The notes under the pieces: model-generated
Database searches by the model: none
What the model saw: only the letters and a program-made list of their open reading frames with translations
What the model was told of the DNA's origin: nothing
Shown here: positions 1-8,119 of the stretch, one piece after another
Layout of the letters: each line of letters opens with the position of its first letter
Numbering within the stretch: the stretch's first letter is position 1
Translations under genes and position numbers: made by a program
Assembly: GCF_003665095.1 (NCBI RefSeq)
Contig: NZ_RCHV01000002.1
Coordinates: forward strand, 1,993,501 to 2,057,500
Length of the DNA stretch: 64,000 nt
From: Streptomyces sp. Z26
GTDB taxonomy: Bacteria; Actinomycetota; Actinomycetes; Streptomycetales; Streptomycetaceae
Direction: 5' to 3'

Positions 1-2180
1 GCGAGCAGTTCGGGGCTGCCGGGCAGCGCGCCGAGGTCCGGGCCGAAGGAACGGCCGCTCTGCGCGGCGTCGGACGCGGCCCCACCGCCCGTACCGCCGC
101 CGGTGCCCGCGGGGTCGTCCCGGCGCACCCACAGGGCGGGCGTCACGCCGCCGTTCCCGTCGCCGGGGGCGGCCTCGGCGGGCACCGTGGCGCCGTCCGT
201 ACGGGCGTCGTCCGCGTGGACGGGCGGCGCCGCGAGCCCCGCCGGGTCGCGTACGGTCTCGGCCAGCTCGTCCGGGTCGGTGAGCAGCCTGCGGTAGAGC
301 CCGCAGCGGGCGGTCAGCTCCTCGTGCGTGCCGGTGTCCACGAGCCGCCCGCCGTCCAGTACGGCGATCCGGTCCGCGAGCGCCAGCGTGGACTGCCGGT
401 GCGCGATGAGCAGGGTGGTACGTCCCGCCATCACGCCGCGCAGCGCGTCGTGGATCTCGTGCTCCACCCGCGCGTCGACGGCGGACGTGGCGTCGTCCAG
501 GACGAGCAGCCGGGGGTCGGTGAGGATCGCGCGGGCGAGCGCGACCCGCTGCCGCTGTCCGCCGGAGAGGGTGAGTCCCTGCTCGCCGACGGTGGTGTCG
601 TAGCCGTCCGGGAGGGCGGTGATGAAGCCGTCGGCCTGCGCGGTGCGCGCGGCCTCCCGCACCTGCTCGTCGGTCGCGCCGGGGGCGCCGTACGCGATGT
701 TGGCGCGGATCGTGTCGGAGAACAGGAAGCTGTTCTCGGGCACCAGGCCGATGGCGGCGCGCAGCGAGTCGAGCGTCAGGTCGCGCACGTCGTGGCCGCC
801 GACGCGTACGGTCCCGGCGGTCGCGTCGTAGTAGCGGGGCAGCAGCAGCGAGACGGTGGACTTGCCGCTGCCGCTGGGGCCGACCACGGCGACGGTCTCG
901 CCGGGCTCGATGCGCAGGCTGAACCCGTCGAGCACGCGGTGCTCCCGCGCGCCGCCGTCACCCGTCCCGGTGTCCGCGTCGGGGTCCACCTCGGAGGCGG
1001 CGTCCCCGTGCCCGCCCGGCGCGTACCCGAAGGCGACGTCGTCGAACTCGACGGACGCGTCCGCGTCCCCCGGCAGCGCGTGCGCGTCCGGCCGCTCCGA
1101 CATGGCGGGCTCGGTGTCGATCAGGTCGAATACCCGTTCCACGCCCGCCCGCGCCTGCTGCCCGATGGTGAGCATCATGGCCAGCATCCGTACGGGGCCG
1201 ACGAGTTGCGCGAGGTACGTGGAGAACGCCACGAACGTGCCCAGCGTGATCTCCCCGCGCGTGGCCATCCAGCCGCCCAGCGCCAGCATGGCGACCTGCC
1301 CGAAGGACGGCACCGCCTGGAGGGCGGGCATGTAGCGGGCGTTGAGCCGTACGGTGCGCAGCCGGGCGGCGAACAGGGTGCGGCTGACGTCCCGCAGCTT
1401 CCCGGTCTCCTGCCGCTCCTGCCCGAAGCCCTTCACCACCCGCACGCCCGTGACCGACCCGTCGACGACGGAGGCGACCGCACCGGCCTGCTGCTGCGCG
1501 TACCAGGTGGCGGGGAACAGCCGCGTACGGCTGAGCCCGGCTATCCACCACAGCAGCGGCGCGACCGCCAGGGACACGGCCGTCAGCAGCGGCGACAGCG
1601 TCAGCATCACGACGAGCGCGACGGCGAACAGCAGCACGTTGCCGATCATCATCGGCACCATGAACAGCAGGCTCTGCACCAACTGGAGGTCGCTCGTACC
1701 GCGCCCGACGACCTGCCCGGTACTCAACTCGTCCTGGCGGCGCCCGTCGAGCCGGACGATGGCGTCGTACATGGCCGTACGCAGGTCGTGCTGCACGTCG
1801 AGGGCGAGTCGGCCGCCGTAATAGCGGCGGACGTACGTGAGCCCGTAGACGACGAGTGCCGCGACGGTCATCAGGCCGACCCACAGCGGCATGCTGCTGT
1901 CGCCCCCGTCGACGATGTCGTCGACGATGGCCTTCGTGAGCAGCGGCATGAGCGCCATCACGGCCATGCCGCCGAGGGACGCGCCGAGCGCCAGCAGGAC
2001 GTTGCGCCGGTACGTCCAGCACAGCGCGGTCAGCCGCCGTGCCCAGCCCGTCCGCGCGTTCCCCGGCTGCCCCTCCTCCGCGCCGGGACCGCTCTTCCCC
2101 GTCGCGGTCCGTGCGGCCCGCTCCCCCGCCGTATCCGATTCCCCCACGCCCCGCGTCCCTTCCGCCGTCCGACCGCTCAT
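1..2180 (-). CDS. ABC exporter, fused membrane and ATPase domains; C-terminal part outside window
   Basis: A multidrug-type ABC exporter of the cytoplasmic membrane; the substrate is unknown. Reading leftward from ATG at 2180 there is a basic 45-residue N-terminus, a six-helix exporter membrane domain (about 50-345), then an ATPase domain with Walker A GPSGSGKST near residue 434, signature LSGGQRQR near 538, Walker B LLVLDDATS near 557 and an H-loop in IAHRQST. After the ATPase the frame stays open through a long Ala/Gly/Asp-rich linker to base 1, so the gene continues left. Such a linker fits the tandem exporters of about 1,250 residues found in Streptomyces, but that is inference. An in-frame ATG at 2219 would add 13 residues; neither start has a convincing ribosome site. 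Confidence 0.88.
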   Translation of the reverse strand, partial: MSGRTAEGTRGVGESDTAGERAARTATGKSGPGAEEGQPGNARTGWARRLTALCWTYRRNVLLALGASLGGMAVMALMPLLTKAIVDDIVDGGDSSMPLWVGLMTVAALVVYGLTYVRRYYGGRLALDVQHDLRTAMYDAIVRLDGRRQDELSTGQVVGRGTSDLQLVQSLLFMVPMMIGNVLLFAVALVVMLTLSPLLTAVSLAVAPLLWWIAGLSRTRLFPATWYAQQQAGAVASVVDGSVTGVRVVKGFGQERQETGKLRDVSRTLFAARLRTVRLNARYMPALQAVPSFGQVAMLALGGWMATRGEITLGTFVAFSTYLAQLVGPVRMLAMMLTIGQQARAGVERVFDLIDTEPAMSERPDAHALPGDADASVEFDDVAFGYAPGGHGDAASEVDPDADTGTGDGGAREHRVLDGFSLRIEPGETVAVVGPSGSGKSTVSLLLPRYYDATAGTVRVGGHDVRDLTLDSLRAAIGLVPENSFLFSDTIRANIAYGAPGATDEQVREAARTAQADGFITALPDGYDTTVGEQGLTLSGGQRQRVALARAILTDPRLLVLDDATSAVDARVEHEIHDALRGVMAGRTTLLIAHRQSTLALADRIAVLDGGRLVDTGTHEELTARCGLYRRLLTDPDELAETVRDPAGLAAPPVHADDARTDGATVPAEAAPGDGNGGVTPALWVRRDDPAGTGGGTGGGAASDAAQSGRSFGPDLGALPGSPELL

Positions 2181-2300
2181 GGTGCCGGACCGTGCAACAT
2201 CACGGTGACGGGAATTCATCCCGGCCGGAGCGGGCGGGAGTACGAGGGGCGCGACGGGGCAGGCGGAGTGCGAAGGGCAAGGACCGGGGCGACGACCGGT

Positions 2301-2339
2301 AACGGCCCCGGAGGAGCCGCATACTTCTCCGGGGCCGTT
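2301..2339. terminator. Hairpin, 13-bp perfect stem
   Basis: AACGGCCCCGGAG at 2301-2313 pairs perfectly with CTCCGGGGCCGTT at 2327-2339 across a 13-base loop. It lies between the agmatinase-family gene and the ABC gene, both leftward. It could end the upstream transcript or act as an attenuator ahead of the ABC gene. There is no clear T-run on either side. Confidence 0.55.
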
Positions 2340-2490
2340 CCTTCGGGCGCCGTGCCGGTGGCCTCGGCGGACCAGGCACCCCCCACAGGGCCGGCCCGCC
2401 ATCCGTCGTGCGACGCCCCGTCCCGCGCGGGACAGTGATCAGGAGTCTGCCGAAAACCTTCACGTCTTGCACGTCGACCGAACAGAATCA

Positions 2491-2532
2491 GTAACGTTGC
2501 GTATTCAAGAGGTGAGCGGGTTGTAACGTTGC
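2491..2532. repeat. Two direct copies of GTAACGTTGC in a 514-base intergenic gap
   Basis: The 10-mer GTAACGTTGC occurs at 2491-2500 and 2523-2532, 32 bases apart (about three helical turns). Each copy contains the palindrome AACGTT. The gap 2220-2733 otherwise holds only the hairpin at 2301-2339; no convincing gene was seen. The pair may be a regulator site for the leftward ABC gene, but no regulator is identified. Confidence 0.4.
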
Positions 2533-2733
2533 AATCCGTTGACGGAACGTCACTCTCCGCCTCCCACCAGCGCCGTTCCCGCCCGTACGCGTTGCGCCCA
2601 CCCCTGCGGACCACCCGCGCGCGCGGCCCGACCACCTCGAACAAGGCCGGAAACCGCCTGCCCTCCGCGCCGCGCGCACCGCCCGCGCGCGGTGGCGCGT
2701 GAGCTTTCGTCGTCCGCGCGCGCGGACGACGTC

Positions 2734-3816
2734 TCAGCTCCCCCCGGACGTCCCCCGCCCCTCCGCGATCTGCCGCGCCATGAGCGTCGTCAGCTCGTAC
2801 GCGGTGTGCGACGCGGCGACCGACGTGATCTCCGCGTGGTCGTACGCCGGTGCCACCTCCACGAGGTCCGCGGAGACCAGCCGGCAACCCGCCAGCCCGC
2901 GGAGGATCTCCAGCAGCTCCCGCGACGTGAGCCCGCCCGCCTCGGGCGTGCCGGTGCCGGGCGCGTGCGCGGGGTCGAGGACGTCGATGTCCACGGAGAC
3001 GTACAGCGGCCGGTCCCCGATCCGTTCCCGCAGCTGCGCGGCCACGTCGTCCGGGCCGCGGCGCATGACGTCCGCCGAGGTGACGATGCCGAAGCCCATC
3101 TTGGCGTCGTCGTCGAGGTCCTTCGGCCCGTAGAGCGGCCCCCGGATGCCGACGTGGGAGAGCGCGGAGGTGTCGAGCACGCCCTCCTCGACGGCCCGCC
3201 GGAAGGGCGTGCCGTGCGTGTAGGCGGCGCCGAAGTACGTGTCCCAGGTGTCCAGGTGCGCGTCGAAGTGCAGCAGCGCCACCGGCCCGTGCCGACGGGC
3301 GACCGCGCGCAGCAGCGGCAGCGCGATCGTGTGGTCGCCACCGAGGGTCATCAGGCGCGCCCCCGTGTCCAGCAGGGCGCCCGCCGCCGCCTCGACGGTC
3401 TCCACGGCCTCGTCGATGTCGAACGGGTTCGCCGCCACGTCCCCGGCGTCCGCGACCTGCGCGAGGGCGAAGGGCGACGCGTGCTGCGCCGGGTTGTACG
3501 GGCGCAGCAGGCGGGACGCCTCCCGGACGGCGTTCCCGCCGAAGCGGGCGCCCGGCCGGTACGACACGCCTGTGTCGAACGGCACACCCACCACCGCGAC
3601 GTCCGCCCGGCCCCCCACCTCGTCCAGCCGCGGCAGACGCGCGAACGTCGCCGGACCGGCGTACCGGGGCACCCGGGAGGAGTCGACGGGTCCGCGCGGC
3701 AACTGCCGTACCCCGTCGCCCTGTTGGGCCGCCGGGGCGGTTTCGCCGTCCGCGCGCGCGGGGGGCGGCGCGGGGGTGTCGCGCGGTTCGGGCAGGTCGT
3801 TCGGGGTGCTCGTCAT
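2734..3816 (-). CDS. speB: Agmatinase / guanidinobutyrase-family ureohydrolase
   Basis: Cytosolic Mn-dependent ureohydrolase of 360 residues. The family hydrolyses agmatine (to putrescine and urea) or the related guanidinobutyrate, so the substrate is not certain. Metal-binding motifs are all present: GGDHT near residue 158, HFDAHLDTW near 182 and [17 protein letters not shown] near 275. A Pro/Ala-rich stretch of about 45 residues precedes the catalytic core, longer than in enterobacterial SpeB. ATG 3816 is the most upstream start near the divergent promoter region. The 114-base gap to the rightward phosphatase gene contains a short palindrome. The symbol speB is by family only. Confidence 0.85.
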   Translation of the reverse strand: MTSTPNDLPEPRDTPAPPPARADGETAPAAQQGDGVRQLPRGPVDSSRVPRYAGPATFARLPRLDEVGGRADVAVVGVPFDTGVSYRPGARFGGNAVREASRLLRPYNPAQHASPFALAQVADAGDVAANPFDIDEAVETVEAAAGALLDTGARLMTLGGDHTIALPLLRAVARRHGPVALLHFDAHLDTWDTYFGAAYTHGTPFRRAVEEGVLDTSALSHVGIRGPLYGPKDLDDDAKMGFGIVTSADVMRRGPDDVAAQLRERIGDRPLYVSVDIDVLDPAHAPGTGTPEAGGLTSRELLEILRGLAGCRLVSADLVEVAPAYDHAEITSVAASHTAYELTTLMARQIAEGRGTSGGS

Positions 3817-3885
3817 GGTGGGGAGCGTAGGCAGCGGACGCGGGCGCTCCACATGGACGGAAACGATGATCGGGGCCGACCTTTT

Positions 3886-3900
3886 TGGACACGCCGTCCA
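3886..3900. promoter_or_regulatory. Palindrome TGGAC-N5-GTCCA between divergent genes
   Basis: TGGAC (3886-3890) and GTCCA (3896-3900) form a 15-base inverted repeat in the divergent region between the ureohydrolase (start 3816) and phosphatase (start 3931). A half-site ATGGACGG lies at 3853-3860. It is a candidate operator; the binding protein is unknown. Confidence 0.35.
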
Positions 3901-3930
3901 TCGACCGGGTGTACGAGTCACAATGGCGCC

Positions 3931-4737
3931 ATGCCATTGCCACTTCCACTGCCGGCCGCGCCCTCGCGGTCCGAGCTGATCGAGCACCTCGTACGGACCC
4001 GGATCGCCGGTGACGTCGCCACTCCCCGCGAGAACAACCTGTCCCACTACCGCAAGCTCGCGACCGGCGACCGGCACTTCTGGCTCGGCCTGGAACTGGG
4101 CGACCGCTGGACCGACGAGCAGGACGTGCTCGCCGTCATGGCCGAGCGCTGCGGCGTCGTCGACGACCCGGAGCACCGGCACGGCCAGGACACCATCGAC
4201 CCCGAGCTGACCGTCGGCGCCCTCGACCGCGCGGCGGCGCAGCTGCGCAAGGCCGCCGAGGGCCGCAAGCGGGTGCTGTTCGCGACCGGCCACCCTGGGG
4301 CGCTGCTCGACATGCACGGCACGCTGGCGCTGGCGCTGCGCCTGGCGGGCTGCGACATCGTACGGGCGCCGCTGGGCCTCTACCCGGACGACGGCGTCGT
4401 CGTCCAGTTCCAGGGCGTCGCGGTGTACGAGCGCGGCGCCTCGCTCTGGCACACGCACTCGCCGGAGCCGATGCGGCAGGTCCTCGACGCGCTCGCGCGC
4501 ACCGGGGAGGCCGCGCCGGACCTCGTCGTCGCGGACCACGGCTGGGCGGGCTGCGCCGCGCAGCACGGCGTGGAGGCCGTCGGCTTCGCCGACTGCAACG
4601 ACCCGGCGCTCTTCGTGGGCGAGGCCGAGGGCACCCTGTCCGTCGCGGTCCCGCTGGACGACCACGTCGTGGACCCGCGCTTCTACGAGCCGATGACCGC
4701 CTACCTGCTGGCGGCGGCCGAGCTGAGCGTCGGCTGA
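3931..4737 (+). CDS. Predicted phosphatase (conserved Streptomyces family)
   Basis: A 268-residue cytosolic protein matching, from memory, a family annotated simply as phosphatase in Streptomyces (PF15698-type). Recognisable blocks are [20 protein letters not shown] near residue 24, [20 protein letters not shown] near 54, [14 protein letters not shown] near 120 and [20 protein letters not shown] near 196. Conserved Asp and His residues in these blocks are plausible metal ligands. The physiological substrate is unknown. ATG 3931 is chosen because homologues begin about 20 residues before the first conserved block. It is transcribed away from the ureohydrolase gene. Confidence 0.75.
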   Translation: MPLPLPLPAAPSRSELIEHLVRTRIAGDVATPRENNLSHYRKLATGDRHFWLGLELGDRWTDEQDVLAVMAERCGVVDDPEHRHGQDTIDPELTVGALDRAAAQLRKAAEGRKRVLFATGHPGALLDMHGTLALALRLAGCDIVRAPLGLYPDDGVVVQFQGVAVYERGASLWHTHSPEPMRQVLDALARTGEAAPDLVVADHGWAGCAAQHGVEAVGFADCNDPALFVGEAEGTLSVAVPLDDHVVDPRFYEPMTAYLLAAAELSVG

Positions 4738-4872
4738 CGACCACGGCGGCGGCCTGACGGCGGGCGCGGCGTCCGCACCCGTGCGCGTGCGCACCCGTGC
4801 GATCCGCGTCCGCGCGCGAGGCCGGGCGAATTTCGTTTGCCCGGCTCCGCCTCCCCCTCTACCGTCCTCCCC

Positions 4873-5004
4873 ATGTCGGCATTCACGGCGATCTTCAGCG
4901 GCATCCGCGCCGACGCGCGGAGCTGCGGTCGCTTCCTCCTCCTGACCTCACGTCCGCGCGGTCGGCGCCAGGCCCTGGTCCGCCAGGACGCCTCCGGCGT
5001 CTGA
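4873..5004 (+). CDS. 43-residue small ORF, possible leader peptide of the Erm-like gene
   Basis: ATG 4873 to TGA 5002-5004, 43 residues beginning [10 protein letters not shown] and ending QDASGV. It lies in the 485-base gap before the Erm-family gene. It contains basic clusters including R-P-R and R-G-R-R. Arg/Lys-X-Arg/Lys triplets stall macrolide-bound ribosomes in known erm leaders. The 218 bases between its stop and the methyltransferase start hold GC-rich inverted repeats that could sequester the start. No strong ribosome site is visible, so translation is unproven. It could equally be a spurious frame. Confidence 0.35.
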   Translation: MSAFTAIFSGIRADARSCGRFLLLTSRPRGRRQALVRQDASGV

Positions 5005-5222
5005 GTCCGCAGCGTTCCTCCGGGACTCCCGCTTCCGCCGGGACCTCCCGCTCCGCCGTGATCCCGCACACCGCGGGCACGGCCCCGCCTCCGGGCGGGC
5101 GCTGACCCCACCCTCACGACCTGACGACGCGTCCCCGCGTGCGCCCAGGGCCTCCGGTGTCCCTTGCCGACACGGGCAGGCCCCGCTTCCGCGTGCCTGT
5201 CCTCCACCAGAGGACCTCGACC

Positions 5223-5987
5223 GTGGCACGCCGCCGCAAGACGCTCTCCCAGAACTTCCTCCACCACCCCGCCGCGGTCCAGCGCCTCGTGCGCGCCGCC
5301 GCGCTCCCTCCCGACGCGCTCGTCGTCGAACCCGGCGCGGGCGAGGGGGTGCTCACCCGCGCGCTGGCCGGACGCGTACGCCGCGTCGTGGCGTACGAGA
5401 TCGACCCGGCGCTCGCCGCCCGCCTCCCCGACCGGCTGCGCGCGCACCCCAACGTCCGCACCGTGCGGGGGGACTTCCTGCGCGCGCGGGCACCGCGCGA
5501 GCCGTTCGCGGTGGTGGGCAACATCCCGTACGCGCGCACCTCCGACATCGTCCGCTGGTGCCTGGGGGCGCCCGCGCTGACCTCGGCGACACTGCTGACG
5601 CAGCTGGAGTACGCGCGCAAGCGCACCGGAGGGTACGGCCGCTGGTCGCTGCTGACGGTGCGGACGTGGCCCGAGTACGCGTGGCGGCAGGGGGCGCGGG
5701 TCGGCCGCGAGTGCTTCACGCCCGTACCGCGTACGGACTCGGCGGTGCTCCGGCTGGAGCGCCGGGCGGCGCCGCTGCTGCCGCCCGAACGGCTCGCGGA
5801 CTACCGGGAGTTCGTCGACCACGGCTTCACCGGGGTCGGCGGTTCGCTCGCGGCCACCCTCGCCCGGCGGTACCGCACCCGCCGGGTGCGCGCCGCGTTC
5901 CACCGGCTGGGGATGGACGCGGCGGCACCGGTGGGCGCGGTGCCGCCGGAGCAGTGGCTGCGGGTGTTCACGGAGCTGACCGGCTAG
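5223..5987 (+). CDS. Erm-family 23S rRNA (adenine-N6) methyltransferase
   Basis: Predicted SAM-dependent dimethyltransferase acting on A2058 of 23S rRNA, which blocks macrolide, lincosamide and streptogramin B binding. It has 254 residues, close to the family norm. The RRKTLSQNFL N-terminal signature occupies about residues 3-13, SAM motif I VEPGAGEG starts near residue 35, and the catalytic motif N-I-P-Y starts at Asn100. GTG 5223 is preferred over the longer GTG 5139 frame because AGAGGA lies about 9 bases upstream and homologues begin near here. KsgA (RsmA) is a relative, but the SQNFL context and NIPY motif favour Erm. It resembles the intrinsic ErmO/Lrm type of Streptomyces; the specific class is not assigned. 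Confidence 0.85.
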   Translation: MARRRKTLSQNFLHHPAAVQRLVRAAALPPDALVVEPGAGEGVLTRALAGRVRRVVAYEIDPALAARLPDRLRAHPNVRTVRGDFLRARAPREPFAVVGNIPYARTSDIVRWCLGAPALTSATLLTQLEYARKRTGGYGRWSLLTVRTWPEYAWRQGARVGRECFTPVPRTDSAVLRLERRAAPLLPPERLADYREFVDHGFTGVGGSLAATLARRYRTRRVRAAFHRLGMDAAAPVGAVPPEQWLRVFTELTG

Positions 5988-6083
5988 GTGTGGAGTCCGG
6001 GCGATCCCTGAGGAGCGCGGGAAGGTCGCCCGGACATCGCCTAGCGTTCCCGCCGGACGGGTCCCGTACGGCTCCCGGCGGGG

Positions 6084-7241
6084 TCAGAGCCCCATCGACT
6101 TGGCGACGATGGAACGCATGACCTCGCTGGTGCCGCCGTAGATGCGGGTGACGCGGGTGTCCGCGTACAGGCGGGCGATCGGGTACTCCATCATGTAGCC
6201 GTAACCGCCGTGCAGCTGGAGGCACTTGTCGATGACGCGGCCCGCAGTCTCGGTCGTGAACAGCTTCGCGGAGGCGGCGTCGGCGGCCGTCAACTCGCCC
6301 GCGTCGTGCGCCTCCAGCGCCCGGTCGACGACGGCCTGCATGGCGTCGACGTCCGAACGGCAGTCGGCCAGCACGAACTTGGTGTTCTGGAAGGACGCCA
6401 CCTCCCGGCCGAACACGGTGCGCTCCTTCACGTAGTCGTGCGCGAACCGCACGGCCGCGGCCGCCTGCGAGTACGCGCCGAGGGCGATGCCGAGGCGCTC
6501 CTGCGGGAGGTTGTGCGCGAGGTAGCCGAACGCCTTGCCCTCCTCGCCGAGCAGGTCCTCGACGGGCACCTTCACGTCGTTGAAGGACAGTTCGGCCGTG
6601 TCGGAGGTCTTCAGCCCGAGCTTGTCGAGCGTGCGGCCCACCGCGTACCCCTCGGAGGAGGTGTCCACGACCAGGATGGAGATGCCGCCGCGCCGGTCCT
6701 CCGGGGAGGGCGGGGAGGTGCGGCAGCAGACGAGGACGCGGTCGGCCTGGGCGCCGCCTGTGATGAACGTCTTCGCACCGTTCAGCACGTAGTGCGTGCC
6801 GTCCTCGGACAGCTTCGCGGTGGTCTGCATGCCCGCGAGGTCGGACCCGGCGCCCGGCTCGGTCATCGCGATGGCGGTCATCATCTCGCCCGCGACGAAC
6901 GGCGGCAGCCAGCGCTGCTTCTGCTCCTCGGTGCCGTACGCCAGCAGGTACGGCAGGCACAGCCCGGTGTGCACGCTGGAGCCGCCGAAGCTCACGCCCG
7001 CGCGGGCGCACTCCTCGGTGATCACCGCGTTGAACTTGAAGCTGGACTCGCCCGCGCCGCCGTACTCCTCCGGCACCTCGATGCCGAAGACGCCGAGCGC
7101 GCCGAGCTTCTTGTAGAACTCGCGGGGCACGAAGCCCTGCTCGCCCCACTGCGCGTAGTGGGGAGCGACCTCGGACTCGATGAAGTCCCGCATGGTCCGG
7201 CGGAACGCCTCATGGTCCTCGTTGAACACCGTACGCCGCAC
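6084..7241 (-). CDS. Acyl-CoA dehydrogenase
   Basis: FAD-dependent acyl-CoA dehydrogenase of 385 residues, a full-length family member. It shows the FAD/substrate blocks IAMTEPGAGSDLAGMQTT near residue 127 and LNGAKTFITGGAQADRV, the C-terminal LQLHGGYGYMMEYP, and IYGGTSEVMRSIVAKSMGL at the end. It would oxidise an acyl-CoA to the enoyl-CoA and pass electrons to ETF. GTG 7241 has GGAGG eight bases upstream. It lies downstream of the TetR gene, with its own candidate operator at 7298-7311. In the matching S. coelicolor neighbourhood a similar gene is called acdH2; chain specificity cannot be read from sequence. Confidence 0.9.
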   Translation of the reverse strand: MRRTVFNEDHEAFRRTMRDFIESEVAPHYAQWGEQGFVPREFYKKLGALGVFGIEVPEEYGGAGESSFKFNAVITEECARAGVSFGGSSVHTGLCLPYLLAYGTEEQKQRWLPPFVAGEMMTAIAMTEPGAGSDLAGMQTTAKLSEDGTHYVLNGAKTFITGGAQADRVLVCCRTSPPSPEDRRGGISILVVDTSSEGYAVGRTLDKLGLKTSDTAELSFNDVKVPVEDLLGEEGKAFGYLAHNLPQERLGIALGAYSQAAAAVRFAHDYVKERTVFGREVASFQNTKFVLADCRSDVDAMQAVVDRALEAHDAGELTAADAASAKLFTTETAGRVIDKCLQLHGGYGYMMEYPIARLYADTRVTRIYGGTSEVMRSIVAKSMGL

Positions 7242-7297
7242 TGCGCCACCTCCACCGCGGCCCGGAGCCGCGCCGCCACCGGATGATCTTCCACGCC

Positions 7298-7311
7298 ACT
7301 AAGCGCTTGCT
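7298..7311. promoter_or_regulatory. Palindromic operator ACTAAGCGCTTGCT upstream of acyl-CoA dehydrogenase
   Basis: ACTAAGCGCTTGCT lies 57-70 bases upstream of the GTG at 7241, in the gap after the TetR stop codon. It contains the palindrome AAGCGCTT and differs at one defined position from the actinobacterial KstR2 box AnCAAGnnCTTGnT, as recalled. It is a likely site for a TetR-type, acyl-CoA-responsive repressor of the dehydrogenase gene. Confidence 0.5.
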
Positions 7312-7315
7312 CAGG

Positions 7316-8032
7316 TCAAGTTACCGGGCGGTCCGCGGCACTGTCCAGGCCGGGCCGACCCCCGTCCCGTACGACCTCCACGACCCCCTCCGGAGCACGC
7401 AGCACGTCCGGCTCCGGACGGGAGCCCTCACCCGGGTCACCCACCGCGCCCAGCGCACCACGGGCGAGACGGTGCAGCAACGCGGCGGTGGTCGCCCGGT
7501 CGGGCAGCTCGGCGGAACCGCTCAGGTGCGGCGTGGAGTTGAGCAGCCCGAAGACCGTGTGCACGGACACCCGCGCCTCCAGCTCCGTCAGCCCCGGATA
7601 GACGGCCCGCACCGCGGTCACCCACAGCTCCACGTACTGCCGCTGGAGCTTGCGCACCCGCCTGCGGTCGGCCTCCCGCAGGCGGTCCAGCTCGCGGTCG
7701 TGCAGGGTGATCAACGGGCGGTCGTCGAGGGCGAAGTCGATGTGCCCGGCGATCAGCGCGTCGAGCGCGGCCCCCGGCGCGAGCCCGGCCGCCGCGGCCT
7801 CCTCGGCACGCATGCGCCCGCCGTCGTGCAGCCGCTCGCTGATCCCCACCAGCAGCTCGGCGAGCATGGCGTCCTTGCCCGCGAAGTGGCGGTAGATGCC
7901 GGGCCCGCTGATGCCGACCGCGGCGCCTATCTCGTCCACCCCCACGCCGTGGAAGCCCCGCTCCGCGAAGAGCCGGGCGGCCTCGCGCAGGATCTGCTCG
8001 CGCCGGGTCGGGGCTGCCGTCTCAGTGCTCAT
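7316..8032 (-). CDS. TetR/AcrR-family repressor of the leucine-catabolism operon
   Basis: A 238-residue TetR regulator. The N-terminal helix-turn-helix is at about residues 10-60 (REQILREAARLFAERGFHGV, then DEIGAAVGISGPGIYRHFAG), followed by a helical ligand domain. It is divergent from the carboxyltransferase/biotin carboxylase operon, and two identical-arm operators lie in the shared 87-base gap, so autoregulation and control of the operon are likely. The inducer is probably a branched-chain acyl-CoA (inference). Start ATG 8032 is chosen; ATG 8041 adds only three residues. The C-terminal 30 residues are low-complexity. Confidence 0.85.
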   Translation of the reverse strand: MSTETAAPTRREQILREAARLFAERGFHGVGVDEIGAAVGISGPGIYRHFAGKDAMLAELLVGISERLHDGGRMRAEEAAAAGLAPGAALDALIAGHIDFALDDRPLITLHDRELDRLREADRRRVRKLQRQYVELWVTAVRAVYPGLTELEARVSVHTVFGLLNSTPHLSGSAELPDRATTAALLHRLARGALGAVGDPGEGSRPEPDVLRAPEGVVEVVRDGGRPGLDSAADRPVT

Positions 8033-8054
8033 GCGTTCCATTCTAGACAGCGCG

Positions 8055-8070
8055 GTTAATGGTCGTTAAC
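8055..8070. promoter_or_regulatory. Operator 1: GTTAA-N6-TTAAC
   Basis: GTTAA at 8055-8059 and TTAAC at 8066-8070 form a perfect inverted repeat between the TetR gene and the divergent catabolic operon. It matches operator 2 in arms and spacer length. It is the probable TetR binding site nearer the repressor start. Confidence 0.65.
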
Positions 8071-8082
8071 CTGGAGGGGCGG

Positions 8083-8098
8083 GTTAACGAGTATTAAC
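8083..8098. promoter_or_regulatory. Operator 2: GTTAA-N6-TTAAC
   Basis: GTTAA at 8083-8087 and TTAAC at 8094-8098, 28 bases centre-to-centre from operator 1. It sits just upstream of the ribosome site for the ATG at 8120, so occupancy would block the rightward operon. Confidence 0.65.
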
Positions 8099-8119
8099 TT
8101 TTCGAGGGGGCTCAGCGGC

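Noticed and set aside
216..2438. A 740-codon rightward open frame opposite the ABC exporter
   Set aside because: It is antisense to conserved exporter motifs and is a high-GC shadow frame rich in Arg, Gly and Val with no domain sense.
5139..5222. GTG 5139 as start of the Erm-like gene
   Set aside because: The 28 extra residues are not family-like, and AGAGGA lies at the right distance from GTG 5223.
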